From Streptomyces iranensis (GTDB lineage: Bacteria > Actinomycetota > Actinomycetes > Streptomycetales > Streptomycetaceae): 64,000 bases of DNA. The position numbers and the translations under genes are program-made. How positions within the stretch are numbered: the first letter of the stretch is position 1; each line of letters starts with the position of its first letter. Location: positions 124,001-188,000 of the forward strand of contig NZ_JAGGLR010000005.1 of the NCBI RefSeq assembly GCF_017874715.1, given 5' to 3'. This document shows positions 24,702 to 33,390 of the stretch, in pieces. The notes below the pieces were generated by a model. The model worked only from the letters and a program-made list of their open reading frames with translations. It did no database searches and had not been told where the DNA came from.

Positions 24702-27155
24702 GTGCACAGGAAAAGGCTTCGACTGCGCGGGCCCCTCGCGCTCGTCACGAGCGCACTGCTCGTCGGCGCGGGGCTCGCGTTCACCGCTCCCCAGGCGGGC
24801 GCGGATCAAGCGGATCAACCCGCCCCGGCCGCCGAGCAGTTCCAGCAGGTCACCCTCGCCAAGGGCGTGGAGGAGACCGGCGAGCCCATGACGCTCGCCG
24901 TGCTCCCCGACCGCTCCGTGCTGCACACCTCGCGCGACGGCACCCTGTGGCTGACCGACGCCACGGGCGAGACCAAGGTGTCCGGCAGGCTGCCCGTCTA
25001 CTCGCACGACGAAGAAGGGCTCCAGGGCGTCGGCATCGACCCCGGCTTCGCCGACAACCGCGCCATCTACCTCTACTACGCGCCCCCGCTCGACACCCCC
25101 GCCGGTGACGCCCCCACCCAGGGCACGGCCGCCGACTTCGCCAAGTTCGACGGCGTCAACCGACTCTCCCGGTTCACCCTCGACGCCGACGGCACCCTGA
25201 ACACCGGCAGCGAGAAGAAGGTGCTGGACGTCCCCGCGTCCCGCGGGATCTGCTGCCACGTCGGCGGGGACATCGACTTCGACGCCGACGGCAACCTGTA
25301 CCTGTCCACCGGCGACGACAGCAACCCGTTCGAGTCCGACGGCTTCACCCCCATCGACGAGCGGGACAACCGCAACCCGGCCTTCGACGCCCGGCGCTCC
25401 GCGGGCAACTCCAACGACCTGCGCGGCAAGGTGCTCCGGATCAAGGTGGCCGACGACGGCTCGTACACCGTCCCGGACGGCAACCTCTTCGCGCCCGGCA
25501 CCGAGAAGACCCGGCCCGAGATCTACGCGATGGGCTTCCGCAACCCGTTCCGGATCAGCGTCGACAAGCCGACCGGCACGGTCTACGTCGGCGACTACGG
25601 ACCTGACGCCGGTGCCGCCAACCCCGAGCGCGGACCGGGTGGCGCGGTCGAGTTCGCCCGGGTGACCAAGGCCGGCAACTACGGCTGGCCGTACTGCATC
25701 GCCGACAACAAGCCGTACCGCGACTACGACTTCGCCACCGGCACCTCCGGCCCGGCCTTCGACTGCGCCGCGCCCGAGAACACCTCGCGGTACAACACCG
25801 GGCTCACCGATCTGCCGCCCGCCCAGCCCGCCTGGATCCCGTACGACAACGACTCCGTGCCCGAGTTCGGCTCCGGCTCCGAGTCCCCGATGGCCGGGCC
25901 TGTATACCGCTATGACGCCTCGCTCGACTCCCCGGTGAAGTTCCCCGAGTCCTACAACGGGAACTTCTTCGCGGGGGAGTTCGGCCGCCAGTGGATCAAG
26001 CGGATCGAGCAGGGCGCCGACGGGGCCGTGCAGAAGATCAACGACTTCCCGTGGTCCGGCACCCAAGTCATGGACTCGGCCTTCGGCCCGGACGGCGCGC
26101 TGTACGTCCTCGACTACGGTCTCGGCTACTTCAACGGCGACGAGCACTCCGCGCTCTACCGGATCGAGAACGCCACCGGCGGCCACTCGCCCATCGCCGA
26201 GGCGAGCGCCGACCGCACCTCCGGCACAGCGCCCATGAAGGTCGCCTTCTCCTCGGCGGGCACCTCGGACGCCGACGGCGACACCCTCGCCTACGACTGG
26301 GACTTCGGCGACGGCACGACCTCCGCCGCCACCAACCCCACCCACACGTACAAGAAGAACGGCACCTTCACCGCGACCCTCACCGTCAAGGACCCCACCG
26401 GCCGCACCGCCAGCGCCAATGTGCACCTCACGGTGGGCAACACCGCGCCCAAGGTGACGCTGCAACTGCCCGCCGACGGCCAGCTGTTCAGCTTCGGCGA
26501 CGAGGTCCCGTTCAAGGTCGAGGTGACCGACCCGGAGGACGGGACCGTCGACTGCGCCAAGGTCAAGGTCACCTACATCCTCGGCCATGACAGCCACGGC
26601 CACCCCGTCACCACGGCGAACGGCTGCTCCGGCACCATCAAGACCAACGCGGACGGGGAGCACGACCCCAACGCCAACATCTTCGGGGTCTTCGACGCCG
26701 AGTACACCGACGGCGGCGGGGGCGGCCAGCCGCCGCTGACCACCCACGACCAGTCCATCGTCCAGCCCAAGCACCGGCAGGCCGAGCACTACGACGACAG
26801 CCAGGGCGTCTCGGTGATCTCCCACACCCCGGCCAACGGCGGCAAGACGGTCGGCAACATCGAGAACGGCGACTGGATCTCCTTCACCCCGTATGTGCTG
26901 GGCAACGCCAAGGACTTCACCGCACGGGTCTCCTCGGCGGGCGCCGGCGGCACGCTGGAGATCCACAGCGGCTCCCCGACCGGACGGCTGCTCGGCACCG
27001 TCACCGTGCCGGTGACCGGCGACTGGGAGACCTTCCAGGACGTCAAGACGACGCTGACGAAACCCCCGGGCGGCAGTACCACGCTGTCCCTCGTCTTCAA
27101 GGGCGGTGCGGGAGCGCTCTTCGACGTGGACGACTTCACGATCGGCACCGGCTGA
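24702..27155 (+). CDS. Secreted PQQ-type sugar dehydrogenase with PKD and CBM6-like domains
   Basis: 817 residues. A Sec signal peptide (LALVTSALLVGAGLAFTAPQ) leads to a glucose/sorbosone-dehydrogenase propeller (about 45-480; EEGLQGVGIDPGFAD, CCHVGGDIDFDADGNLYLST, GDYGPDAGAANPERGPGG). A PKD domain (about 497-585, DWDFGDGTTS), a cadherin-like stretch and a C-terminal CBM6-like module (about 690-815) follow. It probably oxidises an extracellular sugar or glycoside bound through the modules. GTG at 24702 has GGAGGA 6 nt upstream. It is transcribed separately from the importer but shares its promoter module with the ROK gene. PQQ dependence is by family, not shown. Confidence 0.9.
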   Translation: MHRKRLRLRGPLALVTSALLVGAGLAFTAPQAGADQADQPAPAAEQFQQVTLAKGVEETGEPMTLAVLPDRSVLHTSRDGTLWLTDATGETKVSGRLPVYSHDEEGLQGVGIDPGFADNRAIYLYYAPPLDTPAGDAPTQGTAADFAKFDGVNRLSRFTLDADGTLNTGSEKKVLDVPASRGICCHVGGDIDFDADGNLYLSTGDDSNPFESDGFTPIDERDNRNPAFDARRSAGNSNDLRGKVLRIKVADDGSYTVPDGNLFAPGTEKTRPEIYAMGFRNPFRISVDKPTGTVYVGDYGPDAGAANPERGPGGAVEFARVTKAGNYGWPYCIADNKPYRDYDFATGTSGPAFDCAAPENTSRYNTGLTDLPPAQPAWIPYDNDSVPEFGSGSESPMAGPVYRYDASLDSPVKFPESYNGNFFAGEFGRQWIKRIEQGADGAVQKINDFPWSGTQVMDSAFGPDGALYVLDYGLGYFNGDEHSALYRIENATGGHSPIAEASADRTSGTAPMKVAFSSAGTSDADGDTLAYDWDFGDGTTSAATNPTHTYKKNGTFTATLTVKDPTGRTASANVHLTVGNTAPKVTLQLPADGQLFSFGDEVPFKVEVTDPEDGTVDCAKVKVTYILGHDSHGHPVTTANGCSGTIKTNADGEHDPNANIFGVFDAEYTDGGGGGQPPLTTHDQSIVQPKHRQAEHYDDSQGVSVISHTPANGGKTVGNIENGDWISFTPYVLGNAKDFTARVSSAGAGGTLEIHSGSPTGRLLGTVTVPVTGDWETFQDVKTTLTKPPGGSTTLSLVFKGGAGALFDVDDFTIGTG

Positions 27156-27192
27156 CGAGCGAGGCGCTGACGCGCTGAAGCGCTGACGACCG

Positions 27193-27226
27193 GGGCCGGG
27201 GGCGGCCGCGCGGCCGCCCCCGGCCC
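27193..27226. terminator. 34-bp perfect hairpin between sugar dehydrogenase and ThuA genes
   Basis: Arms GGGCCGGGGGCGGCCG (27193-27208) and its exact complement (27211-27226) surround a central CG. No U-tract follows; the ribosome site GGAGGAAGGAG of the next gene begins almost at once. It may terminate or attenuate, or set different levels for the two genes. Just upstream, GCGCTGA occurs three times. Confidence 0.55.
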
Positions 27227-27247
27227 GGAGGAAGGAGCACGACGGTT

Positions 27248-28777
27248 ATGCACCCGCACTCTTCTCCGCACTCCAGACCCGACTCCGGCTCGGGGGCCCC
27301 TTCCGGGCGCGGGCTCGGGACCGCCTTCGGGCGGGTCGCCGGGACCGGATCCGAGGGCCGCCCCGGGCCCGGACCCGCATCCGGACCCGCATCCGGGCGG
27401 CGCTCCGGATCCCGGCGTGGGGCACGCCTCGCCGCCGTCGGGGCCACGCTGCTGCTCGCCCTGACGGCCCTGCCCGCCGCCGCGTCCGGGGCCGCCGCGT
27501 CCGGCGCCGCCGACGACCGGGTCCTGGTCTTCTCCAAGACGGCCGGGTTCCGCCATGACTCGATCCCCGACGGCATCGCCGCCATCGAGGAACTCGGCGC
27601 GCAGAGCGGCTTCGCCGTCGACGCCACCGAGGACGGCGCCGCCTTCACCCCCGACAACCTCGCCCGCTACGACGCCGTCGTCTTCCTCTCCACGACCGGC
27701 GACGTCCTCGACACCGCCCAGCAGTCCGCGTTCGAGGGCTATGTGCGGGCGGGCGGCGGCTACGTCGGCGTCCACGCGGCCGCCGACACCGAATACGACT
27801 GGCCCTTCTACGAGGGCCTGGCCGGGGCGTACTTCCAGTCCCACCCCGCGATCCAGCGGGCCACCGTGGAGGTCGAGGATCGGGCCAATCCCGCGACCGC
27901 GCATCTGGCGCCGACGTGGGAGCGGACTGATGAGTGGTACAACTACCGCACCAACCCGAGGGAGCGGGTGCGGGTCCTCGCCACGCTCGACGAATCCTCG
28001 TACCAGGGCGGTGCGATGGGTGAGGACCACCCCATCTCGTGGTGCCAGGAGTACCGGGGCGGCCGCGCCTTCTACACCGGCTTCGGCCACACCAAGGAGT
28101 CCTACGCCGACCCCGCCTTCCGGCAGCACCTGCTCGGCGGCATCCGCTACGCCACCGGCGCCGCCCACGCCGACTGCCGCCCCGAGCAGGGCTACCGCCC
28201 GCTCTTCGACGGCTCCTCGACGGACGGCTGGAAGCAGGCGGGCCCCGGGAGCTTCACCCTCGACACCGCGTCCGGGACCCTCACCTCGACGGGCGGCATG
28301 GGGATGCTCTGGTACGAGGGGCGCGAGCTGGGCTCGTACTCGCTCAAGCTGGACTGGAAGATGGCGGGCGACGACAACTCCGGCGTCTTCGTCGGCTTCC
28401 CGGCCTCCGACGACCCCTGGTCGGCGGTCGACAACGGCTACGAGGTGCAGATCGACGCCACGGACACCCCCGATCACACCACCGGCTCGGTCTACGGCTT
28501 CCAGTCCGCGGACCTCGCCAAGCGGGACGCGGCGCTGAACCCGCCGGGGGAGTGGAACACGTACGAGATCCGGGTGCAGGGCGAGCGGCTGCGGATCTGG
28601 CTCAACGGCGTGAAGATCAACGACTTCACCAACCAGGACCCGGCGCGCAGCCTGTTGCAGGGCTACGTCGGCATCCAGAACCACGGGGAGGGGGACGAGG
28701 TCTCCTTCCGCGACATCCGCGTCAAGGACCTGCCGGCGAAGGGCGGCGGCCACCACCAGCACCACCACGACGGCTAG
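27248..28777 (+). CDS. Secreted ThuA domain protein fused to a DUF1080 (3-keto-disaccharide hydrolase-like) domain
   Basis: 509 residues. A long Ser/Gly/Pro-rich, Arg-rich leader (about 60) precedes a signal segment (ARLAAVGATLLLALTALPAA). The ThuA glutamine-amidotransferase-like fold runs from about residue 88 (RVLVFSKTAGFRHDSI, GGGYVGVHAAADTEYDWPFY, YTGFGHTKES). From about 314 a LamG-like DUF1080 domain begins (GYRPLFDGSSTDGW, DNSGVFVGFP, NGYEVQIDATD). ThuA proteins act on 3-keto-trehalose and DUF1080 proteins are linked to 3-keto-glycoside hydrolysis, so it may act on the product of the secreted dehydrogenase upstream. The His-rich tail GGHHQHHHDG is unusual. Confidence 0.88.
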   Translation: MHPHSSPHSRPDSGSGAPSGRGLGTAFGRVAGTGSEGRPGPGPASGPASGRRSGSRRGARLAAVGATLLLALTALPAAASGAAASGAADDRVLVFSKTAGFRHDSIPDGIAAIEELGAQSGFAVDATEDGAAFTPDNLARYDAVVFLSTTGDVLDTAQQSAFEGYVRAGGGYVGVHAAADTEYDWPFYEGLAGAYFQSHPAIQRATVEVEDRANPATAHLAPTWERTDEWYNYRTNPRERVRVLATLDESSYQGGAMGEDHPISWCQEYRGGRAFYTGFGHTKESYADPAFRQHLLGGIRYATGAAHADCRPEQGYRPLFDGSSTDGWKQAGPGSFTLDTASGTLTSTGGMGMLWYEGRELGSYSLKLDWKMAGDDNSGVFVGFPASDDPWSAVDNGYEVQIDATDTPDHTTGSVYGFQSADLAKRDAALNPPGEWNTYEIRVQGERLRIWLNGVKINDFTNQDPARSLLQGYVGIQNHGEGDEVSFRDIRVKDLPAKGGGHHQHHHDG

Positions 28778-29124
28778 GCACCCCCGGTCCGCCGTCCCGA
28801 CGGCCCGAGGGGAGCCGTGGGGACGGCGTGGCGGCGGGCAGGAGTACGCCGCCTCCTTCCCGCCGCCACCCCCTGTCCGGCGCCGGCACCCCTGTCCAGC
28901 GCCGCCACCCCCTGTCCGGCGCCGGCACCCTGACGGCCCCGGGTCACCCACCCGGCGGCTCCGGCCGCCCCGCCCCGGCCCCGACTCCCGGGCGCGGGGC
29001 GGCCTCGGCCACGCTCGCTCGACCACACCACCCCTACGCCACGACCGAACCGGCGCCGCCCATGCGGATCCGCGGAGCCCCGAACCATCTGCGCAACCCA
29101 CGCCCAGCCCCCGGGAGGCAGCCA
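28778..29124. repeat. 347-bp gap with a 20-bp tandem repeat (three copies)
   Basis: Units at 28867-28886, 28887-28905 and 28906-28925 share CACCCCCTGTCCGGCGCCGG, the middle copy one base shorter with two changes. The motif contains the palindrome CCGGCGCCGG. No gene is seen. The rest must hold the promoter of the ebo-type operon, but no clear -35/-10 was found; GGGAGG at 29114-29119 is the ribosome site of the next gene. Confidence 0.6.
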
Positions 29125-30267
29125 GTGACCACCCGTCCCGACGACATCACCCCACTCCGCGACGCACCCCGTACGGGGGTCTGGCTCATCGGCGCTCGCG
29201 GTTCCGTCGCCACCACCGCCGTGGCGGGCTGTGCCGCCGTCGCCGGGGGGCTGCAGCCGGCGACCGGAATGGTCACCGAGACCGCGGCGTTCGCGGACAG
29301 CGGCCTGCCCGCGCTCGCCGACCTCGTCTTCGGCGGCCATGACACCGCCGCCACCCCGCTGCCCAAGCGGGCCGAGGCGCTGGCCGCCGACGGGGTGCTG
29401 CCGCATGGACTGCCCGCCGCCGTGCGCGGCGAACTCGCCGCCGCCGACGCGGCCGTCCGTCCGGGCGGGCCACAGCCCGGCGACGGCCGTGGCGAGGAGG
29501 AGCTGATCGCGGCCTTCGCGGCCGACCTCACCGAGTTCCTCCGTACGCACGAGCTCGCCCGCGCCGTCGTCGTCAACGTCGCCTCCACCGAAGCGGCCCC
29601 GGAGGACGCCGGGGCGCTGCCGCCCAGCTCCCTCTACGCGGCCGCCGCGCTGCGCGCCGGATGCTCGTACGTCAACTTCACGCCCTCCACCGGGCTCCAC
29701 CACCCCCGTGTGCGCGAGCGGGCCGAGCGCTCCGGGCTGCCGTACGCGGGGCGCGACGGCAAGACCGGGCAGACGCTGCTGCGGTCCGTCCTCGCGCCGA
29801 TGTTCGCCCAGCGGGCGCTGGCCGTACGGAGCTGGTCCGGTACGAATCTCCTCGGCGGCGGCGACGGCGCCGCCCTCGCCGACCCGGGCGCCGCGGCGGC
29901 CAAGAACGCGGGGAAGGCACGGGTCCTCTCCGACACCCTCGGCGAACTCCCCGACGGCGAGCTGCACATCGACAACGTGCCCGCGCTCGGCGACTGGAAG
30001 ACCGCCTGGGACCACGTCTCCTTCGAGGGCTTCCTCGGCTCGCGGATGGTTCTGCAGACCATCTGGCAGGGCTGCGACTCGGCCCTCGCCGCACCGCTCG
30101 TCCTCGATCTGGCCCGGCTGACCGCCCGCGCCCATGAGGCCGGCCTCACCGGGCCGCTCCCCGAACTCGGCTTCTACTTCAAGGACCCGGACGGCGGCCC
30201 GGCCGCCCTCGCCGACCAGTACGCGGCGCTCATCGGCTTCGCCGGACGGCTGCGGGGCCGGTCGTGA
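29125..30267 (+). CDS. Inositol-3-phosphate synthase family protein, first gene of an ebo-type operon
   Basis: 380 residues. The Rossmann start TGVWLIGARGSVATTAVAG, the segment YVNFTPSTG, the catalytic-region DGKTGQTLLRSVLAPMFAQR and SFEGFLGSRM identify the myo-inositol-1-phosphate synthase family. The branch is diverged from the housekeeping enzyme. GTG at 29125 was chosen because GGGAGG lies 5 nt upstream; an ATG at 29059 has no ribosome site. The GTGA overlap with the next gene shows it belongs to the operon. It occupies the slot that a dehydroquinate-synthase-like EboD has in cyanobacterial ebo clusters. It may make a cyclitol phosphate headgroup; this is inferred. Confidence 0.87.
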   Translation: MTTRPDDITPLRDAPRTGVWLIGARGSVATTAVAGCAAVAGGLQPATGMVTETAAFADSGLPALADLVFGGHDTAATPLPKRAEALAADGVLPHGLPAAVRGELAAADAAVRPGGPQPGDGRGEEELIAAFAADLTEFLRTHELARAVVVNVASTEAAPEDAGALPPSSLYAAAALRAGCSYVNFTPSTGLHHPRVRERAERSGLPYAGRDGKTGQTLLRSVLAPMFAQRALAVRSWSGTNLLGGGDGAALADPGAAAAKNAGKARVLSDTLGELPDGELHIDNVPALGDWKTAWDHVSFEGFLGSRMVLQTIWQGCDSALAAPLVLDLARLTARAHEAGLTGPLPELGFYFKDPDGGPAALADQYAALIGFAGRLRGRS

Positions 30268-31565
30268 CGGGCGAGGCGGGGGAACGGGGCCCCTTCGGGA
30301 CGTGGGGCGACTGGGCCGAACTCCTCAGGGTCTCGGCCCTGTTCACCGTGGTCGGCGACGCCCTGGCGGGCGCGGCCGCCGCCCGGCGCGGCCCCAACCG
30401 GGGCACGGCGCTCGCGGTCTGCACCTCGCTGTGCCTGTACGAGGCGGGCATGGCGCTCAACGACTGGGCGGACCGCGACATCGACGCCGTGGAGCGCCCC
30501 GGCCGCCCGCTGCCGTCGGGCCGTATCGCCCCGGCCGCGGCGCTGACCGCCGCGACCGGGCTGACCGGCGCCGGGCTGCTGTGCGCGGCCGCGGCGGGCC
30601 GCCCGGCCCTCGCCACGGCGACGGCCCTGGCGAGCACGGTGTGGGCGTACGACCTGGGGCTGAAGAACACCCCCGCGGGCCCGCCCACCATGGCCGCCGC
30701 CCGCGCGCTGGACCTCCTCCTCGGCGCCACGGCCTCCGCCGGTCACATACGACCGGCCCTCCGCCCGGCCGCCCTCCTGGGCGCCCACACCCTCGCGGTG
30801 ACCATGGTCTCCCGCCGCGAGGCGGTCGGCGGCTCCTCGGTGGCGCCCCTCGGCGCCCTCGCAACGGGTGCGGCGATCGCCTGGGCCACCGCCAGGCGCC
30901 CGGCCCCCGCTTCGGGGCACGGCCCTGGGGTGGGCCACGGCGCGCCGGTCGCGATGGTGAACGGGGCCACCAGCGGCGCTCCGGTGGGTGGGGTGACCGC
31001 CGGTGGTGCCATCGCGGCCCTCGCCGGGGGGCTCTCGCGCACGGGGTCACGCCGTGATGGTCCGGCGAGGCGGCTCGTCGCTACGGTCGTGGCGGGCCGA
31101 CGCGCGGCGGTCGCGGCGGCCACCGGGCGTGGCGGTCTGCCGGGCGGGCCGCGTGTCGGGGTGGGGTTGCGCCTGACCGTCGCCTCGGGCGGCGCGGCGG
31201 CCGAGCGTACGCGTCCGGTCGGCCGCATTGCCACCGCGGCCGGGGCCGCCCTCGCGGGCGGCCGTGCCGGGGACGCCTTGCCCCGGAGCGTCCCCTCGCG
31301 CGGCGCGGCGGTCAGCCGCTTCGCGGCCGTCGCGGGGGTCGCCCTCGCGGGCGGGTACGTGGCCACGATCGCCCGGCCGTTGGCGCATGCCGCGCTCAAC
31401 CCGTCCCCGTACCTCCTCCAGCGTGCCGTCGGCAGCGGCATCCGCGCGATGATCCCGCTTCAGGCCGTGCTCGCCTCCCGCGCCGGGGCGCACCGTACGG
31501 CCGCGGGGTTGCTCGCGCTCATGCCCGTCGCCCGACGGCTGTCGAGAAAGGTCAGCGCGACATGA
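30264..31565 (+). CDS. UbiA-like prenyltransferase (EboC type)
   Basis: 433 residues. The polyprenyl-diphosphate/Mg binding motif is ALNDWADRDIDAVERPGRPL at about 64-83, and a second aspartate-containing helix lies near VWAYDLGLKN. Several membrane helices are spread over both ends. An Ala/Gly/Arg-rich low-complexity stretch at about residues 205-360 makes it about 130 residues longer than the usual 300. GTG at 30264 overlaps the synthase stop. EboC is thought to attach a prenyl chain to an unknown soluble acceptor; here that could be the cyclitol made by the preceding enzyme. Confidence 0.83.
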   Translation: MTGEAGERGPFGTWGDWAELLRVSALFTVVGDALAGAAAARRGPNRGTALAVCTSLCLYEAGMALNDWADRDIDAVERPGRPLPSGRIAPAAALTAATGLTGAGLLCAAAAGRPALATATALASTVWAYDLGLKNTPAGPPTMAAARALDLLLGATASAGHIRPALRPAALLGAHTLAVTMVSRREAVGGSSVAPLGALATGAAIAWATARRPAPASGHGPGVGHGAPVAMVNGATSGAPVGGVTAGGAIAALAGGLSRTGSRRDGPARRLVATVVAGRRAAVAAATGRGGLPGGPRVGVGLRLTVASGGAAAERTRPVGRIATAAGAALAGGRAGDALPRSVPSRGAAVSRFAAVAGVALAGGYVATIARPLAHAALNPSPYLLQRAVGSGIRAMIPLQAVLASRAGAHRTAAGLLALMPVARRLSRKVSAT

Positions 31566-32464
31566 GCCGCACCGGCGACCCCGGCCGCCCCACCCCGGAA
31601 CCCCTCCGCTTCGCCTACGGCACCAACGGTCTGACCGACCTCCGCCTGAGCGACGCCCTCGCACTCCTCGCCGACCTCGGCTACGACGGCGTCTCGCTGA
31701 CCCTCGACCATATGCACCTCGACCCGCTCGCCCCGGACCTCACGGCCCGCACCCGCCGCGTCGCCCGCGACCTCGAGCGGCTCGGCCTGGGTGTCGCGAT
31801 CGAGACCGGCGCCCGGTACGTGCTCGACGCCCGGCGCAAACACCACCCCACCCTGCTCGATCCGGACCCCGATGCCCGTGGCGCCCGGGTCGATCTGCTG
31901 CTGCGGGCCGTGCGGGTGGCGGGGGACCTCGGGGCTCCGGCCGTGCACTGCTTCAGCGGGGTGCTGCCGCCCGGTGAGTCCGGGGAGACGGCGTGGCGGC
32001 GGCTGGCGGACGCCCTCGGGCCGGTGGTCGTGGGCGCCGCGGCGGTGGGCGTCTCCCTCGCGATCGAGCCGGAGCCGGGGCATCTCCTCGCCGATCTCGC
32101 CGGTTTCCACCGGCTGCGCACGGCGCTCGGCGATCCGCCCGCCCTCGGCCTCACCCTCGACATCGGCCACTGCCAGTGCCTGGAACCCGACCCGCCCGCC
32201 GAGTGCGTCCGCGCGGCGGCGCCCTGGGTGCGGCATGTGCAGATCGAGGACATGCGGCGCGGGGTGCACGAGCATCTGCCGTTCGGCGAGGGGGAGATCG
32301 ACTTCCCGCCGGTCCTGGAGGCGCTGCGCGCGGCGGGGTACCGGGGTCTCGTCGGCGTCGAACTGCCCCGCCACTCCCACGCCGGTCCCGAACTGGCCCG
32401 CGCCTCCCTGCGGTTCCTCAAGGACGCCGAACGGGCCGCGAGCGAGGGAGGCGTCCGATGCTGA
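31562..32464 (+). CDS. TIM-barrel sugar phosphate isomerase/epimerase family protein of the ebo operon
   Basis: 300 residues. Xylose-isomerase-like barrel with LGYDGVSLTLDHMHLD near the start, metal ligands in AIEPEPGHL, LTLDIGHCQC and HVQIEDM, and the closing GLVGVELPRHS. The ATG overlaps the EboC stop (ATGA), and it in turn overlaps EboA by 7 nt. The reaction is unknown; in this operon it may isomerise or epimerise the cyclitol or sugar intermediate. It is a distant paralogue of the proteins at 23357 and 36896. Confidence 0.85.
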   Translation: MSRTGDPGRPTPEPLRFAYGTNGLTDLRLSDALALLADLGYDGVSLTLDHMHLDPLAPDLTARTRRVARDLERLGLGVAIETGARYVLDARRKHHPTLLDPDPDARGARVDLLLRAVRVAGDLGAPAVHCFSGVLPPGESGETAWRRLADALGPVVVGAAAVGVSLAIEPEPGHLLADLAGFHRLRTALGDPPALGLTLDIGHCQCLEPDPPAECVRAAAPWVRHVQIEDMRRGVHEHLPFGEGEIDFPPVLEALRAAGYRGLVGVELPRHSHAGPELARASLRFLKDAERAASEGGVRC

Positions 32465-33390
32465 CCGTGACCGAGCTCCGCGCCGCCGTGGAGCGGCGCC
32501 TGGACCAGGCGGGCCGCGCCTGGCTGGACAGCACCCTGACCGACGCGGCGAAAGCCGGACCGCGCCCGGACGCTCCCGGCCCCGCCCGCTGGGAACTGGA
32601 CTTCGCCTCCGCGGGCCGCCACGCTCGCTCCGCGTCCCCCGCCACCGTCACCGACCGTCCTGCTCCCGATAGCCTGGTTGCCGCCGACCGTCCTGCCCCC
32701 GACGGACCCGCCTCCATCGGGCGGCCCGCGGCCGATAGCCCCGCTGCCGCCGCTGCTGGGCCCGCTCCTGCCGACGGGCCCAGCGCGGCCGGTCCCCGCG
32801 CCCCCGGCGGCCCTTACGTCCGGGGCCACCCGGTCGCACAGGTCGCCCCAGCCGAGGGGTTCGCCGCCGACGACCTCACCGCCCACGACCTCCCCGACGC
32901 CGCCCGCATCCTCATCCTGCACGCCGCGCGCGCGGACGCGCCCACCGTCGTGAGGCTGTACGCGCACGGCACGGGCGCCGAGCGCCGGGCCGTTCTGCGG
33001 GCGCTTCCGCATCTCGGGCTCTCCGCCGGGCCCGACGCCGTGCCGCTCGTCGAGGACGCCCTGCGGACCAACGACACCCGGCTCGTGGCCGCCGCCGTCG
33101 GGCCGTACGCCGCCCGGCACCTCTCGCCGCACAGCTGGCGGCAGGCCGTGCTCAAGTGCCTGTTCACGGGCGTGCCCCTCACCGCCGTCGCCGACTGGGA
33201 GCGGCGGGCGCACGGGGACGGCGAGCTGGGCCGCATGCTCGGCGACTACGCCCGTGAGCGCACCGCCGCCGGGCGTCCCGTGCCCGGCGATCTCGACCGC
33301 GTACTGGCCGTCACCCAAGCCCTGCCCGACGCGTCCGGTGCGCCCCACGCGCCCTGCGCGCCCCGCGCCCTGACCCGCGAGGAGTCCTGA
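32458..33390 (+). CDS. EboA domain-containing protein
   Basis: 310 residues. The C-terminal half is the recognisable helical EboA region: DAARILILHAARADAPTVVR, ERRAVLRALPHL, VEDALRTNDTRL, HSWRQAVLKCLFTGVPL. No catalytic motif is known for this family. Residues about 50-130 are an Ala/Pro/Gly-rich repeat-like insert that other EboA proteins need not have. ATG at 32458 has GGGAGG 6 nt upstream and overlaps the previous gene by 7 nt; its TGA shares one base with the ATG of the TatD gene. EboA is the hallmark of ebo clusters, which have been linked to export of a metabolite precursor in cyanobacteria. Confidence 0.8.
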   Translation: MLTVTELRAAVERRLDQAGRAWLDSTLTDAAKAGPRPDAPGPARWELDFASAGRHARSASPATVTDRPAPDSLVAADRPAPDGPASIGRPAADSPAAAAAGPAPADGPSAAGPRAPGGPYVRGHPVAQVAPAEGFAADDLTAHDLPDAARILILHAARADAPTVVRLYAHGTGAERRAVLRALPHLGLSAGPDAVPLVEDALRTNDTRLVAAAVGPYAARHLSPHSWRQAVLKCLFTGVPLTAVADWERRAHGDGELGRMLGDYARERTAAGRPVPGDLDRVLAVTQALPDASGAPHAPCAPRALTREES

